Positions 9,296 to 18,593 of a stretch of DNA of 36,190 nt are shown here, in pieces. The notes below the pieces were generated by a model, which saw only the letters and a program-made list of their open reading frames with translations, was not told the origin of the DNA and searched no databases. The DNA is from a bacterium (GTDB taxonomy: Bacteria > Patescibacteriota > Saccharimonadia > Saccharimonadales > JAUPVS01). The position numbers were made by a program, and so were the translations under genes. Location of the stretch: NCBI GenBank assembly GCA_029780855.1, contig JAKOXV010000019.1:1-36190 (forward strand), written 5' to 3'. The number at the start of each line of letters is the position of its first letter. Within the stretch, counting starts at the first letter, position 1.

Positions 9296-10597
9296 ATGGC
9301 TACAGATAAGGGTACTGGTAAAACGCAGTCATTAGAGGAAAAACCTAGCGAAACGGTAGAGTCTAAGGGTCCAGCTAAGCGAAAAAACGACCAGAGCACG
9401 TCTGGTATGTCAGCACCTTCACTAACTCCGGCGCAACGAATGAAGCTTGTGAGTGCTGCAGCGCTAATCATACTCAGTTCAACCTTCGGTTTTCTAGGCG
9501 GTTGGTATGGTTCAGAAGCACATAATGGCAGCAGTTCGAGCTTAAGCTCTAGTACTACGCAAAAAGTAATTACTTCAGAGAGCCAGTTAATAAGTAAGAT
9601 CGCAAAAGAGGTTGGCCCGAGTGTTGTTTCTGTGAACGTAACGAGTAGTAATTCTACGCAGGACGTGTTTGGCGGGTACTTTGGGTTTGGGGGCGCCGCA
9701 CAGCAAGAAAGCGCCGGAACCGGTTTTATCGTAAGTACGGACGGAATAGTTGTTACAAATCGGCATGTAGTACCAGCCGGTACTACGAGCGTAAGTATTA
9801 CGCTTTCGGACGGTACAACACTTGACAATGTGGAGGTTATTGGACGTACGAGCGAAAGTGATCCTCTCGATATCGCCTTTTTGAAAATAAAAGACACAAA
9901 GGGTAAAAAGCTACAAGCAGTAACGCTAGGCAATTCCAGTAGTATGCAGGTTGGAGATAAAGTGGTGGCGATTGGTAATGCACTGGGACAGTTCCAGAAT
10001 ACAGTTACTACCGGAATAATATCTGGCTACGGCCGCAGTGTTGAGGCTGGGAGTTCGTCTGGGCAAGGCGGAACCGAAACGCTTCAGAACCTATTTCAAA
10101 CAGACGCGGCGATTAATGAAGGAAACTCTGGCGGTCCGTTGGTAAATACTAGTGGACAAGTTATCGGAATCAATACCGCTGTTGCAGGAAATGCTCAGAA
10201 CATTGGTTTTGCTATTCCGATCAATGATGTTCAGGGGCTGATTCAAAGCGTACTGAAGACTGGTAAGCTGCAGCGACCGTATTTAGGAGTGCGCTATATA
10301 CCAATTACAGACGATTACGCCTACCAGTACAACCTGCCGGTTAAACGTGGTGCATACATCCCGCCGTCTAGCGGTGGAATACCTACTAGCATAATTTCGG
10401 GCAGTCCCGCAGAGAAAGCCGGCCTAAAAGAGAAGGACATCATAACTAAAGTCGACAATACTGAGATAAACGAAACCAATAGTTTGTCCTCCATATTGGG
10501 ACGCTATGAGGTCGGCCAAAAAGCAACGCTTACCATCATACGTGACGGAAAAACCATAACCGTAACGGTAATGCTGGAAGCAGCACCCAGTTCATAA
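9296..10597 (+). CDS. HtrA/DegP-like trypsin-type serine protease with PDZ domain
   Basis: VTNRHVV (His), DPLDIAFLKI (Asp), NEGNSGGPLVN (Ser), C-terminal PDZ; SD TAGGAGGA upstream. Confidence 0.95.
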   Translation: MATDKGTGKTQSLEEKPSETVESKGPAKRKNDQSTSGMSAPSLTPAQRMKLVSAAALIILSSTFGFLGGWYGSEAHNGSSSSLSSSTTQKVITSESQLISKIAKEVGPSVVSVNVTSSNSTQDVFGGYFGFGGAAQQESAGTGFIVSTDGIVVTNRHVVPAGTTSVSITLSDGTTLDNVEVIGRTSESDPLDIAFLKIKDTKGKKLQAVTLGNSSSMQVGDKVVAIGNALGQFQNTVTTGIISGYGRSVEAGSSSGQGGTETLQNLFQTDAAINEGNSGGPLVNTSGQVIGINTAVAGNAQNIGFAIPINDVQGLIQSVLKTGKLQRPYLGVRYIPITDDYAYQYNLPVKRGAYIPPSSGGIPTSIISGSPAEKAGLKEKDIITKVDNTEINETNSLSSILGRYEVGQKATLTIIRDGKTITVTVMLEAAPSS

Positions 10598-10644
10598 AAA
10601 ATCCGGATAAAAGTACTGACGTATTGTTGACTACAAATGAGATG

Positions 10645-11460
10645 CTACGTAGCGGGTTGTGAGAAAACCTGGATAAAGTCGACGTCTTCTTGTAGTTCAT
10701 ACCCACTAGCATGGGCGACCTGGGTAAGTGCCTCATGTTGAAAGGGTAAAGACTCACAAAGTACGTAGCGTGGTTTGTGGTTTTGCTTGCTGATTTGGCT
10801 GAAAAGTTTGCGATATAAATCCAAACCGTCAGGACCGCCAAAGATGGCGAGTCGTGGTTCTTGGAGGGCTGCTTGGTTTACGGTGAAATGATCTGGCACA
10901 TAGGGTAGATTGGCAAGGATGGATGTACCGGGAGGGATGGTAACTGAATCTATGAGATCGGCTTGTTTTACATCCACCGTAGCTTTGTGGGTAACGCAGT
11001 TTTTGCGTGCAATTACTAGGCAAGCCGGGTCAATATCGGTCGCTACAACCTGTACGACTCCAAGCTCCAAGGCCATTGTGATGGCGATCGCACCCGACCC
11101 AGTACCGACATCAACAATGGTTTTGAGGGCATCTTTTGGTAGTGATAGGGCAAGGTTCACCATTGTTTCCGTCTCTGGGCGAGGCTCTAGTACGGCTTCA
11201 GAGACACTAAATTCACGGCCGTAAAACTCCGTTTTTCCTCGAATGTAGGCTAGGGGAATGTGCTTGGATCGTTTTGCCAGCTGCTCGTTAAGTATGTTTG
11301 TTTGTTCAACGGTCAGTTTAGTTTCTGGATGGGCAAGTAAATGAGCACGATCTGTGCGCAAACAGTCCTCAATAAGCACCAGACAATCTAAACGCGCGGT
11401 TCCAATATTAGCTTTTTGCAGTTTTTTTGTAGCGGCTTTTAGCCATTCATTAACTGTCAT
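10645..11460 (-). CDS. prmC: Peptide chain release factor N5-glutamine methyltransferase
   Basis: [18 protein letters not shown] (NPPY-like) motif, adjacent to RF1; ATG at 11460 ([10 protein letters not shown]) preferred over the track start 11487. Confidence 0.92.
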   Translation of the reverse strand: MTVNEWLKAATKKLQKANIGTARLDCLVLIEDCLRTDRAHLLAHPETKLTVEQTNILNEQLAKRSKHIPLAYIRGKTEFYGREFSVSEAVLEPRPETETMVNLALSLPKDALKTIVDVGTGSGAIAITMALELGVVQVVATDIDPACLVIARKNCVTHKATVDVKQADLIDSVTIPPGTSILANLPYVPDHFTVNQAALQEPRLAIFGGPDGLDLYRKLFSQISKQNHKPRYVLCESLPFQHEALTQVAHASGYELQEDVDFIQVFSQPAT

Positions 11461-12508
11461 GGGATATGAGTTCACGCTCATAATCATGCAGTTTCTCTAT
11501 GATGTCATCAATATCGCCTGCCAAAGCAGCCGGAATGTTGCTGCGGGAATAGCCGATACGGTGGTCAGTAATCCTGTCCTGTGGGAAGTTGTAGGTACGG
11601 ATTTTTTCGCTTCGGTCACCTGATCCAATAAGTTTTCTACGGGTCTCACTCAGCTGCTGGTGCTCTTCTTCAATCTTTTGCTGGAGCAGGCGTGAACGTA
11701 GTATTCCCATGGCCTTATCTTTATTTTTTATCTGTGATTTTTCATCTTGGTTTGTTACGACCATACCGGTAGGAAGGTGGGTGATGCGCACCGCTGAATC
11801 GGTGGTGTTAACTGATTGACCACCGTGGCCACCGCTTCTAAAAACGTCCACGCGAAGGTCGTTGGGGTTTATTTCGATATCTGTTTCCTCGGCTTCAGGC
11901 ATGACGGCTACGGTGACGGTACTGGTGTGCACTCGACCCTGTGATTCGGTTGCAGGTATGCGCTGTACTCGATGCACGCCTGCTTCAAATTTAAAGGTGC
12001 GATAGGCGTCGGAACCTGAAATCCCGAATACGATTTCCTTAAACCCGCCTACTTCATTGGGACTTTCGCTCATGAGCTCCAGTTTGAAGCCTCGGCGTTC
12101 TGCCAGGCGAGCATACATGCGGTACAGTTCTCCCGCAAAAAGACTGGATTCGTCGCCTCCGGCAGCAGCACGGATTTCTATGATGCAATCACGTTCATCA
12201 TTTGGGTCTTTAGGGGTTAGGGCCTCTGTTAAACGCTCATTTATTCTACTAATCGCTTCGTTCGCTGAAGCAAGGTCTTTTTCAGCTTCTACTTTCGTTT
12301 GTTCATGCTTTACAGTCATCATTTCTTCCGACTCTACTTTGAGGTTTTCCCATACCTCAAGGTCATCAAATAACTGTATGATTTGTTCCAGCTCGCTTTG
12401 GCGCTTGGCGAGGCGAGGGTATTCTTTGGAACTAAAAATAGCCGGATCCTGCAATTTTCTTTGCAGCTCATCATATTCTTTGCGTAGTTCTGCTCCTTTT
12501 GCTTCCAT
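11450..12508 (-). CDS. prfA: Peptide chain release factor 1
   Basis: GGHGGQSVN motif and [22 protein letters not shown] (RF1-type PxT region, not the RF2 SPF). Confidence 0.96.
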   Translation of the reverse strand: MEAKGAELRKEYDELQRKLQDPAIFSSKEYPRLAKRQSELEQIIQLFDDLEVWENLKVESEEMMTVKHEQTKVEAEKDLASANEAISRINERLTEALTPKDPNDERDCIIEIRAAAGGDESSLFAGELYRMYARLAERRGFKLELMSESPNEVGGFKEIVFGISGSDAYRTFKFEAGVHRVQRIPATESQGRVHTSTVTVAVMPEAEETDIEINPNDLRVDVFRSGGHGGQSVNTTDSAVRITHLPTGMVVTNQDEKSQIKNKDKAMGILRSRLLQQKIEEEHQQLSETRRKLIGSGDRSEKIRTYNFPQDRITDHRIGYSRSNIPAALAGDIDDIIEKLHDYERELISHDS

Positions 12509-12526
12509 AGTATTCCTCTAGTATAA

Positions 12527-12560
12527 AAAAACTGCCGGAATAAAGATACACGGCAGTTTT
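12527..12560 (-). terminator. Intrinsic terminator downstream of rpmE
   Basis: Minus strand AAAACTGCCG-TGTATCTTTATTC-CGGCAGTTTT followed by a T run. Confidence 0.8.
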
Positions 12561-12574
12561 AATTCAGTATGTAG

Positions 12575-12907
12575 TTATTTTTCTGTCTGAGCAGTTTCTT
12601 CTTTTTCGGCTTTTACGCGAGTTTTAGCTGCAGCTTTCATGCGAGCATCGCGGGCTTTAGCTGCCGCTTCAGCGCGAGCCTTATATTTATCAACGCGGCC
12701 TTCAATGTCAACAATGCGCTCTTCGCCGGTAAAGTAGGGGTGAGATGCGCTGCTAATATGCACCTTAACTAGCGGGTATTCTTTTCCGTCTTCCCACTTG
12801 ATAGTTTCTTCGGTGGCAACCGTTGAACGGGTCATAAACTTGGTGCCGTTGTTTAGGTCTTCGAACACTACGGTCCGGTAGCCTTTGGGGTGTAGATCTT
12901 TTTTCAT
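12575..12907 (-). CDS. rpmE: 50S ribosomal protein L31 (Cys-less, with Ala/Lys-rich C-terminal extension)
   Basis: MKKDLHPKGYRTVVFEDLNNGTKFMTRSTV...HISSASHPYFTGEERIVDIEGRVDKYKAR; start placed at MKKDLHP. Confidence 0.88.
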   Translation of the reverse strand: MKKDLHPKGYRTVVFEDLNNGTKFMTRSTVATEETIKWEDGKEYPLVKVHISSASHPYFTGEERIVDIEGRVDKYKARAEAAAKARDARMKAAAKTRVKAEKEETAQTEK

Positions 12908-13091
12908 AAAAATATAGTTATTTCTCATGCTCGTTAGTTGTGTAGAGCCGGTTAGCGGTGAGCGCCGCCGCAGTCGACTGCAAAGCCACAGTATACACCT
13001 CTGTTAGAGATTGGTCAATGCTTCACCTATTTTGTTTATGCATCTTCTAGCATAAGCGGTATAATAGCAAATAAGAATTTGTAGGTATTAC

Positions 13092-15431
13092 ATGAAGCAT
13101 AGTCTTGGGATTTGGATTTCTACCATAGCTACCATATTACTGGTCAGCTATTATTTTGTTCTTAGTGCCCCTCCTGTTTCTGGGAGCTACCGCATGAGAT
13201 TTGACCTCTATACCATCGGCCTAATCCTAGCTATTGCGAGCTTAATGGCTCTATTTGTATTGATTCTGCGTACAAAAGCAAAAAACGCTTCGGTAACGTG
13301 GTTCAGTGCCATGGTCTCGCTCTGTATATTCTGGGTGTTCGACTACCTTATGTGGGCGTGGTCAGCAAACCCACAAACAGCAGTTTTTTGGCAGCATCTA
13401 CTTGCTTTTTTCTGGGTTCCTCTACCCATAATATTCCTTTTGTTCGTTCTTAGTTATACCACCGATGAGGGGGCGCTCGGTCATCCGCTTATCTGGGCTA
13501 GTTTGCCGGTTACATTCGGTCTATTGGTATATCTTGTTGGATACGGAAATCTTATATACGTGCGTACGCCTATTGACCCTGTTCAAAATTACTGGGGTAT
13601 CGAATCTGCAGCAGGTACACACATAAATTTGTCGTTCTTGTGGCTAACTGTCGTTGCGGTCGTTTCATTCATTATTCTAACCAGAGAGTACTTTGTTACC
13701 AATAACACGTTACGAAAAAAACAGTTACGAATTTTTATTTTTGCGCTCGGAGTAGCGATATTTTTCGGAATATTATTCGATGTTGTTTTGTATGGACTTA
13801 ATGTGCGAGGAACTGTACCTTTTACGTTTCCGCCGATGTCGTTTGCATATACCTCGGCAATGGCATTTATCATGGGTTACGGCATTATCCGATACGGGAT
13901 ATTTAAAGTTAATCCGGCAGCACTTTCGGGCACGATTCTAGAGAACTTATCAGAAGCGGTCGTTGCGGTAAATAATAGTCTAGAGATTGAATTTACCAAC
14001 AAGGGCGTCGAACAGATCAGTGGATACGAAGAAAAAACGCTTACAGGACAGCACCTAAGCCTACTGTTTGATTCTGACGTTTTTCAGCAGATTACTGATC
14101 TACTTGGTGGTTCAGGAGCAAAACGTACCATTGAAGACATTGACCTAAAAAACAAAGAAGGTAAAGAGGTGTCCGTGGCGCTCTCGCTGGACAGAGTGTA
14201 TGACGAAAGACACCGTCCAGCGGGATATATTTTTGTGTTTGCAAACATCACAGAGCTTAAAAGAAAAACAATAGAACTTGCAGAACAAAAAGAAAGTGTT
14301 GAACAAAAGGTAAGGGAACGAACTCAAGAGCTAAGTGAAGAAAGGGCACGCTTATCGGCTTCAATCAACAGCTTAAAACTAGGGTATATTATGACGGGCC
14401 AAAATGGTGAAATTATCGTCATGAACCCGGCGGCAGAAGATTTACTGACTAAACTCGCAGAGGTGCAGAAAATGCCACGACCAGAAGGATGGAACTTGGA
14501 GGTTGTTCAAAAGATCTTCCATGCTGGGGCGGATCTGCTTGATCCCATTAGCAAAACAAGGGTGGATCGTAAGCCTTTTGAATTTAAAGAGGTTCAGATC
14601 AAGGATCACTTTTTGTATGTATTTGTGGCTCCGGTAACTGAGCGGAATGAAGTAATAGGATCAGTCGTGTTGTTTGAAGACATAACTGATGAAAAAGCAT
14701 TGAACCGTTCTAAGGATGAGTTCTTTGTTATTGCTTCCCATGAACTCCGGACGCCGCTTACCAAGATCAGAGGCAGCGCCGAACTAATGATGGATGTCTA
14801 TAAGACGAGTATTACCAATGACGATGCACTGAAGATGCTTCACGAGATCGAGACTTCAAGTGCCCACCTTATAGATATAGTGAACGTCATAATTGAAATA
14901 TCAGAGCTTGAACAGAAAAAAGTCATTCTTAAGCCAGCTCAGTTTGATTTAATACTTCTGATTAAGGAGGTTGTTTCCGAATCAGCTAAAAAGGCTGCAA
15001 ACCCGGATATTCACACCAGCATAGTTTCTTCATTGGAAAAGGTTGAGATCACGGCCGACCGAGATCGCACACGACAAATCATAAAGACTTTTGTCGATAA
15101 CGCCTTTAAATTCACGCCCCGCGGTGAAATTACTATCAGCGTAAAACCAGAAGGACGTGATGTACGGGTACGGATTGCCGATACCGGAAAAGGAATAGTG
15201 CCAGAGAATCAGGGGCTGCTGTTCAGAAAGTTCCAGCAGGCAGGCACCAGTTTGTTGTCCCGAGATGGGGAAGGGACGGGTCTGGGACTCTACGTTGTCC
15301 GCTTATTGCTCGATATAATGGGTGGTGTAGCAGGATTGGAGCAATCACAAGAAAATCATGGGAGTACGTTCTTCTTTACGATTCCTATCACTCAGCCTCC
15401 ACAGAAACAGAATAGTGAAATAGATGACTAA
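13092..15431 (+). CDS. Membrane sensor histidine kinase (N-terminal 7TM-like region, PAS domains, HisKA, HATPase_c)
   Basis: About 7 hydrophobic segments; PAS-like NLSEAVVAVNNSLEIEFTN and LGYIMTGQNGEIIVMNPAAE; SHELRTPL (His codon 14739-14741); VDNAFKFT, DTGKGI, GTGLGL. Confidence 0.92.
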   Translation: MKHSLGIWISTIATILLVSYYFVLSAPPVSGSYRMRFDLYTIGLILAIASLMALFVLILRTKAKNASVTWFSAMVSLCIFWVFDYLMWAWSANPQTAVFWQHLLAFFWVPLPIIFLLFVLSYTTDEGALGHPLIWASLPVTFGLLVYLVGYGNLIYVRTPIDPVQNYWGIESAAGTHINLSFLWLTVVAVVSFIILTREYFVTNNTLRKKQLRIFIFALGVAIFFGILFDVVLYGLNVRGTVPFTFPPMSFAYTSAMAFIMGYGIIRYGIFKVNPAALSGTILENLSEAVVAVNNSLEIEFTNKGVEQISGYEEKTLTGQHLSLLFDSDVFQQITDLLGGSGAKRTIEDIDLKNKEGKEVSVALSLDRVYDERHRPAGYIFVFANITELKRKTIELAEQKESVEQKVRERTQELSEERARLSASINSLKLGYIMTGQNGEIIVMNPAAEDLLTKLAEVQKMPRPEGWNLEVVQKIFHAGADLLDPISKTRVDRKPFEFKEVQIKDHFLYVFVAPVTERNEVIGSVVLFEDITDEKALNRSKDEFFVIASHELRTPLTKIRGSAELMMDVYKTSITNDDALKMLHEIETSSAHLIDIVNVIIEISELEQKKVILKPAQFDLILLIKEVVSESAKKAANPDIHTSIVSSLEKVEITADRDRTRQIIKTFVDNAFKFTPRGEITISVKPEGRDVRVRIADTGKGIVPENQGLLFRKFQQAGTSLLSRDGEGTGLGLYVVRLLLDIMGGVAGLEQSQENHGSTFFFTIPITQPPQKQNSEIDD

Positions 15432-15437
15432 CAGGGG

Positions 15438-15466
15438 TTGCAAGACTACGGCGTATCTGTTACAAT
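15438..15466 (+). promoter_or_regulatory. Putative promoter for rpsB-tsf
   Basis: TTGCAA (15438-15443), 17 bp, TACAAT (15461-15466). Confidence 0.6.
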
Positions 15467-15570
15467 AGCTCAGTCATAAATTAAGCAGGGGAGTGCATAA
15501 TCCTCCTATCGCAGATTCCGTGTAGGGCTGCATGGGCAAGCATTCATCCGAAGTGAAAGGATTATCTATA

Positions 15571-16308
15571 ATGGCTACAGTAGATGTAGACGTAAAACAA
15601 TTATTGGAGTCTGGCGCACATTTTGGACACAAAACCAGTCGCTGGCATCCAAAGATGGCACCGTACATTCATAGTAAGCGTAACGGTAGTCATATCATTG
15701 ACCTTACAAAAACCGCAGAAGAGCTAGACAAGGCGCTGGTTTTTATTCAGCAAACCGCTGAAGCAGGTAAGCAGGTTTTGTTTGTGGGTACCAAACGGCA
15801 AGCAAAGGATGTGCTCAAAGAAGCTGCTGTCGCTACAAATATGCCCTTTGTCGTTGAGCGTTGGCTTGGGGGCATGTTGACCAACGTCAACACCATCGGT
15901 GGTCGCATCAAGCACTTGCAGGAACTTGAACAGAAAATGGATTCAGGTGCGTTAGCAAACAAATACAATAAGTTAGAGTTACAGCGCTACCAGGAAGAAA
16001 TTGACGACATGAACCATCTCTATGGTGGTATTAAGCAAATGGCTGTACGCCCAGGCGCACTATTTGTAGTTGATATCATTAAAGAAGAGAATGCCGTCCG
16101 AGAAGCTCGCAAGCTCAACATTCCAATCGTGGCAGTCGTTGATACCAACACTGACCCAACATTTATCGACTATCCAATTCCCGCAAACGATGATGCGGTT
16201 AAAACCATCCAGCTCATCACAAGCTATGTTCAGGCGGCAATTGAAGCCGGCAAAGCAAAGGCTAAAAAACCAGCTGACAAAACTGAAGAGAAAGGTGGAG
16301 AAGCATAA
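15571..16308 (+). CDS. rpsB: 30S ribosomal protein S2
   Basis: VKQLLESGAHFGHKTSRWHPKMAPYI; ATG at 15571 with SD AAAGGAT; the track start at 15532 is too early. Confidence 0.96.
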   Translation: MATVDVDVKQLLESGAHFGHKTSRWHPKMAPYIHSKRNGSHIIDLTKTAEELDKALVFIQQTAEAGKQVLFVGTKRQAKDVLKEAAVATNMPFVVERWLGGMLTNVNTIGGRIKHLQELEQKMDSGALANKYNKLELQRYQEEIDDMNHLYGGIKQMAVRPGALFVVDIIKEENAVREARKLNIPIVAVVDTNTDPTFIDYPIPANDDAVKTIQLITSYVQAAIEAGKAKAKKPADKTEEKGGEA

Positions 16309-16904
16309 TGGCAGTAAACATTGAAGACATTAAACGACTAAAGAGCCTGACAGGTGTCGGACTAACTGATGCTAAGGCGGCGCTTGAAGAAGCAAACGGT
16401 GACTTTGATAAAGCTCTGGAAGCTATGCGTAAAAAAGGTCTCACCAAGGCCGAAAAGCGCGGTGAGCGCGAGGCGCGAGCCGGAGTAATAGGCAACTATA
16501 ACCACGATGGCCGTATCGGTGTCTTGGTTGAAGTTAACTGTGAAACCGATTTTGTGGCCCGGAACGACGTCTTTACTGACTTTGTCAAAGACGTTGCCAT
16601 GCATATTGCTGCAGCTGCTCCGCAGTATGTCAGTGTAGAAGATGTACCAGCCGATGAACGAGAAAAGGTAGAAAAAGAATTCACCGAGAAAGCCAAAGCA
16701 GATGGCAAGCCTGAAAATATGATCGATAAAATCGTTGAAGGAATGGTAAAGAAGCACTTTGCCGAAAAGTGCCTTCTGGATCAGCCGTTCATCAAAAACC
16801 CGGATCTGACTATGGGTGCCTATATTAAGGAGCATAACGCCAAACTCGGCGAGAACATCGTTGTTCGTCGATTTAGCCGGATGGTACTGGGCGAGATCAG
16901 CTAA
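16308..16904 (+). CDS. tsf: Elongation factor Ts
   Basis: IKRLKSLTGVGLTDAKAALEEANGDFDKALEAMRKKG; VNCETDFVARND. Confidence 0.96.
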   Translation: MAVNIEDIKRLKSLTGVGLTDAKAALEEANGDFDKALEAMRKKGLTKAEKRGEREARAGVIGNYNHDGRIGVLVEVNCETDFVARNDVFTDFVKDVAMHIAAAAPQYVSVEDVPADEREKVEKEFTEKAKADGKPENMIDKIVEGMVKKHFAEKCLLDQPFIKNPDLTMGAYIKEHNAKLGENIVVRRFSRMVLGEIS

Positions 16905-16907
16905 TCA

Positions 16908-17153
16908 GTGAGCGTTCAAGAAAGACATGGGGCATTTTCTCCCTGTGAGGATTGCGTAATCCGGGAAGTGAGTCACGATGGGACTTCCTATGCATACCTA
17001 AGAACGGCATGTAATTTGCTGCTTCGGGGCCGGATATCAGTTGGCGACCTATATACAACCACTGGGTTGCAGAAAGACCAGGCAGATGCGATTGTTCGCT
17101 GCTTTGACAACAATGTCGTTGACGATTGTGGCTACGAATCCGAACCCTACTAG
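16908..17153 (+). CDS. Hypothetical 81-aa Cys-containing protein between tsf and frr
   Basis: GTG-start ORF filling a 322-bp gap; weak start signals and no recognised family. Confidence 0.4.
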   Translation: MSVQERHGAFSPCEDCVIREVSHDGTSYAYLRTACNLLLRGRISVGDLYTTTGLQKDQADAIVRCFDNNVVDDCGYESEPY

Positions 17154-17226
17154 TAGTCTGCCGCACGCCACCCCGATATCGTAAAAAATTGATACAATGT
17201 AAACCAGTAATCAATACAAGGACACT

Positions 17227-17790
17227 ATGAACCCACAACAAATTGTAACGGACGCCAAGAACAAATTTAACGCCGCCGTAGATCATTTTTCGGAGGAAGC
17301 AAAAAAGGTTAGAACCGGACGCGCTTTCCCTGGGATGTTGGACGGTATCGTAGTCGAAGCTTACGGTACTCCTATGCCACTTAATCAAGTTGGTAATGTG
17401 ACTGCTCCAGAGGTCCAATTGCTACAGATTACACCTTTTGATCCCAATAATATTGCGGCTATTTCTGCGGCTATCCGCGAAAATCAAAGTCTAGGATTAA
17501 ACCCAAGTGACGACGGTAAAGTTATACGGATTCCGATTCCACAGCTTACTGAAGAGAGACGAAGGGAATATGTCAAAGTACTTAATTCTCGTGTTGAAGA
17601 CTCGATGGTTTCTCTCCGCAACGTACGTCACGATGCGCTAAAAGTCGTTGATCAGGCAAAGAAGGACAAAGCAATAAGCGAAGACGATGCAAAACGCCTG
17701 GAAAAACAGGTTGATGAAGCAATGAATGAGGCAAAAAGCTCCATTGATTCACTGGCTAAGGCCAAAGAAACAGAAATCATGACCGTGTAG
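17227..17790 (+). CDS. frr: Ribosome recycling factor
   Basis: VRTGRAFPGMLDGIVVEAYGTPMPLNQVGNV; PIPQLTEERRREYVK. Confidence 0.96.
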   Translation: MNPQQIVTDAKNKFNAAVDHFSEEAKKVRTGRAFPGMLDGIVVEAYGTPMPLNQVGNVTAPEVQLLQITPFDPNNIAAISAAIRENQSLGLNPSDDGKVIRIPIPQLTEERRREYVKVLNSRVEDSMVSLRNVRHDALKVVDQAKKDKAISEDDAKRLEKQVDEAMNEAKSSIDSLAKAKETEIMTV

Positions 17791-17857
17791 GCGGTTAATG
17801 CGGGTCGCTAAAAGAGTGTGCCGACAGGATAGGGAAAGAAAGGTATAATCAACAGAC

Positions 17858-18547
17858 ATGTCAAAGACTGATACACCATTACCAACGCATATCGGATTTA
17901 TTATTGATGGCAATCGTCGATGGGCTAAGGAACGGGGCCTCCCGACTCTAGAAGGGCATCGGAAGGGTATGGAAGTTTTCAAAGATATGTCGCTAGAGGC
18001 TTTTGATAGCGGGGTGAAATATGTCTCAGCATACATTTTTTCAACCGAAAACTGGAAGCGCACACAAGAAGAAGTTTCATACCTAATGGGTATGGTTACA
18101 AAAGCGGTGGAAAAACATCTCGATACCTTCCATAAAGCAGGCATAAAGCTAGTCATGCTTGGGCAGCGCGATGGTCTTGATAGTAAAGTACTGCAAGCAG
18201 TTGACCGTGCCGTAGAAAAAACCAAAGATAATGTCAGAGGTACGCTAGGATTGTGCTTCAATTATGGTGGCCAGCAAGAGATCGTTGATGCCGCTCAAGC
18301 TCTGGCCGATGCAGGAAAAATGATTACCGTCGAATCGCTCTCACAGCATATGTATGCGTCAGAAATGCCAGCCGTTGACCTAATTATCAGAACATCAGGC
18401 GAAAATCGTCTTAGCGGTTTTATGCTGTGGAGATCAGCGTATTCAGAGCTATATTTTGTTGATAAAAACTGGCCAGCTTTTACCAGTGAGGACTTACAAA
18501 AAGCTCTACTTGAGTACGGACATCGGGCGCGACGCTTTGGTGCATAA
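17858..18547 (+). CDS. uppS: Isoprenyl transferase (undecaprenyl diphosphate synthase family)
   Basis: HIGFIIDGNRRWAKERGLPTLEGHRKGME; DLIIRTSGENRLSGFMLWRSAYSELYF. Confidence 0.95.
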   Translation: MSKTDTPLPTHIGFIIDGNRRWAKERGLPTLEGHRKGMEVFKDMSLEAFDSGVKYVSAYIFSTENWKRTQEEVSYLMGMVTKAVEKHLDTFHKAGIKLVMLGQRDGLDSKVLQAVDRAVEKTKDNVRGTLGLCFNYGGQQEIVDAAQALADAGKMITVESLSQHMYASEMPAVDLIIRTSGENRLSGFMLWRSAYSELYFVDKNWPAFTSEDLQKALLEYGHRARRFGA

Positions 18548-18593
18548 AACTCTCATGGTAGGCTCAGTAAAAACCATATATACTAGGTAGGTC

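Noticed and set aside
9277-9933. 218-aa minus-strand ORF
   Set aside because: Antisense shadow of htrA; no family features, low-complexity composition.
12057-12521. 154-aa plus-strand ORF
   Set aside because: Antisense shadow of prfA.
16362-16835. 157-aa minus-strand ORF
   Set aside because: Antisense shadow of tsf.
16897-17418. 173-aa minus-strand ORF spanning the tsf-frr gap
   Set aside because: Overlaps the frr 5' region; no recognisable motifs or start signals.
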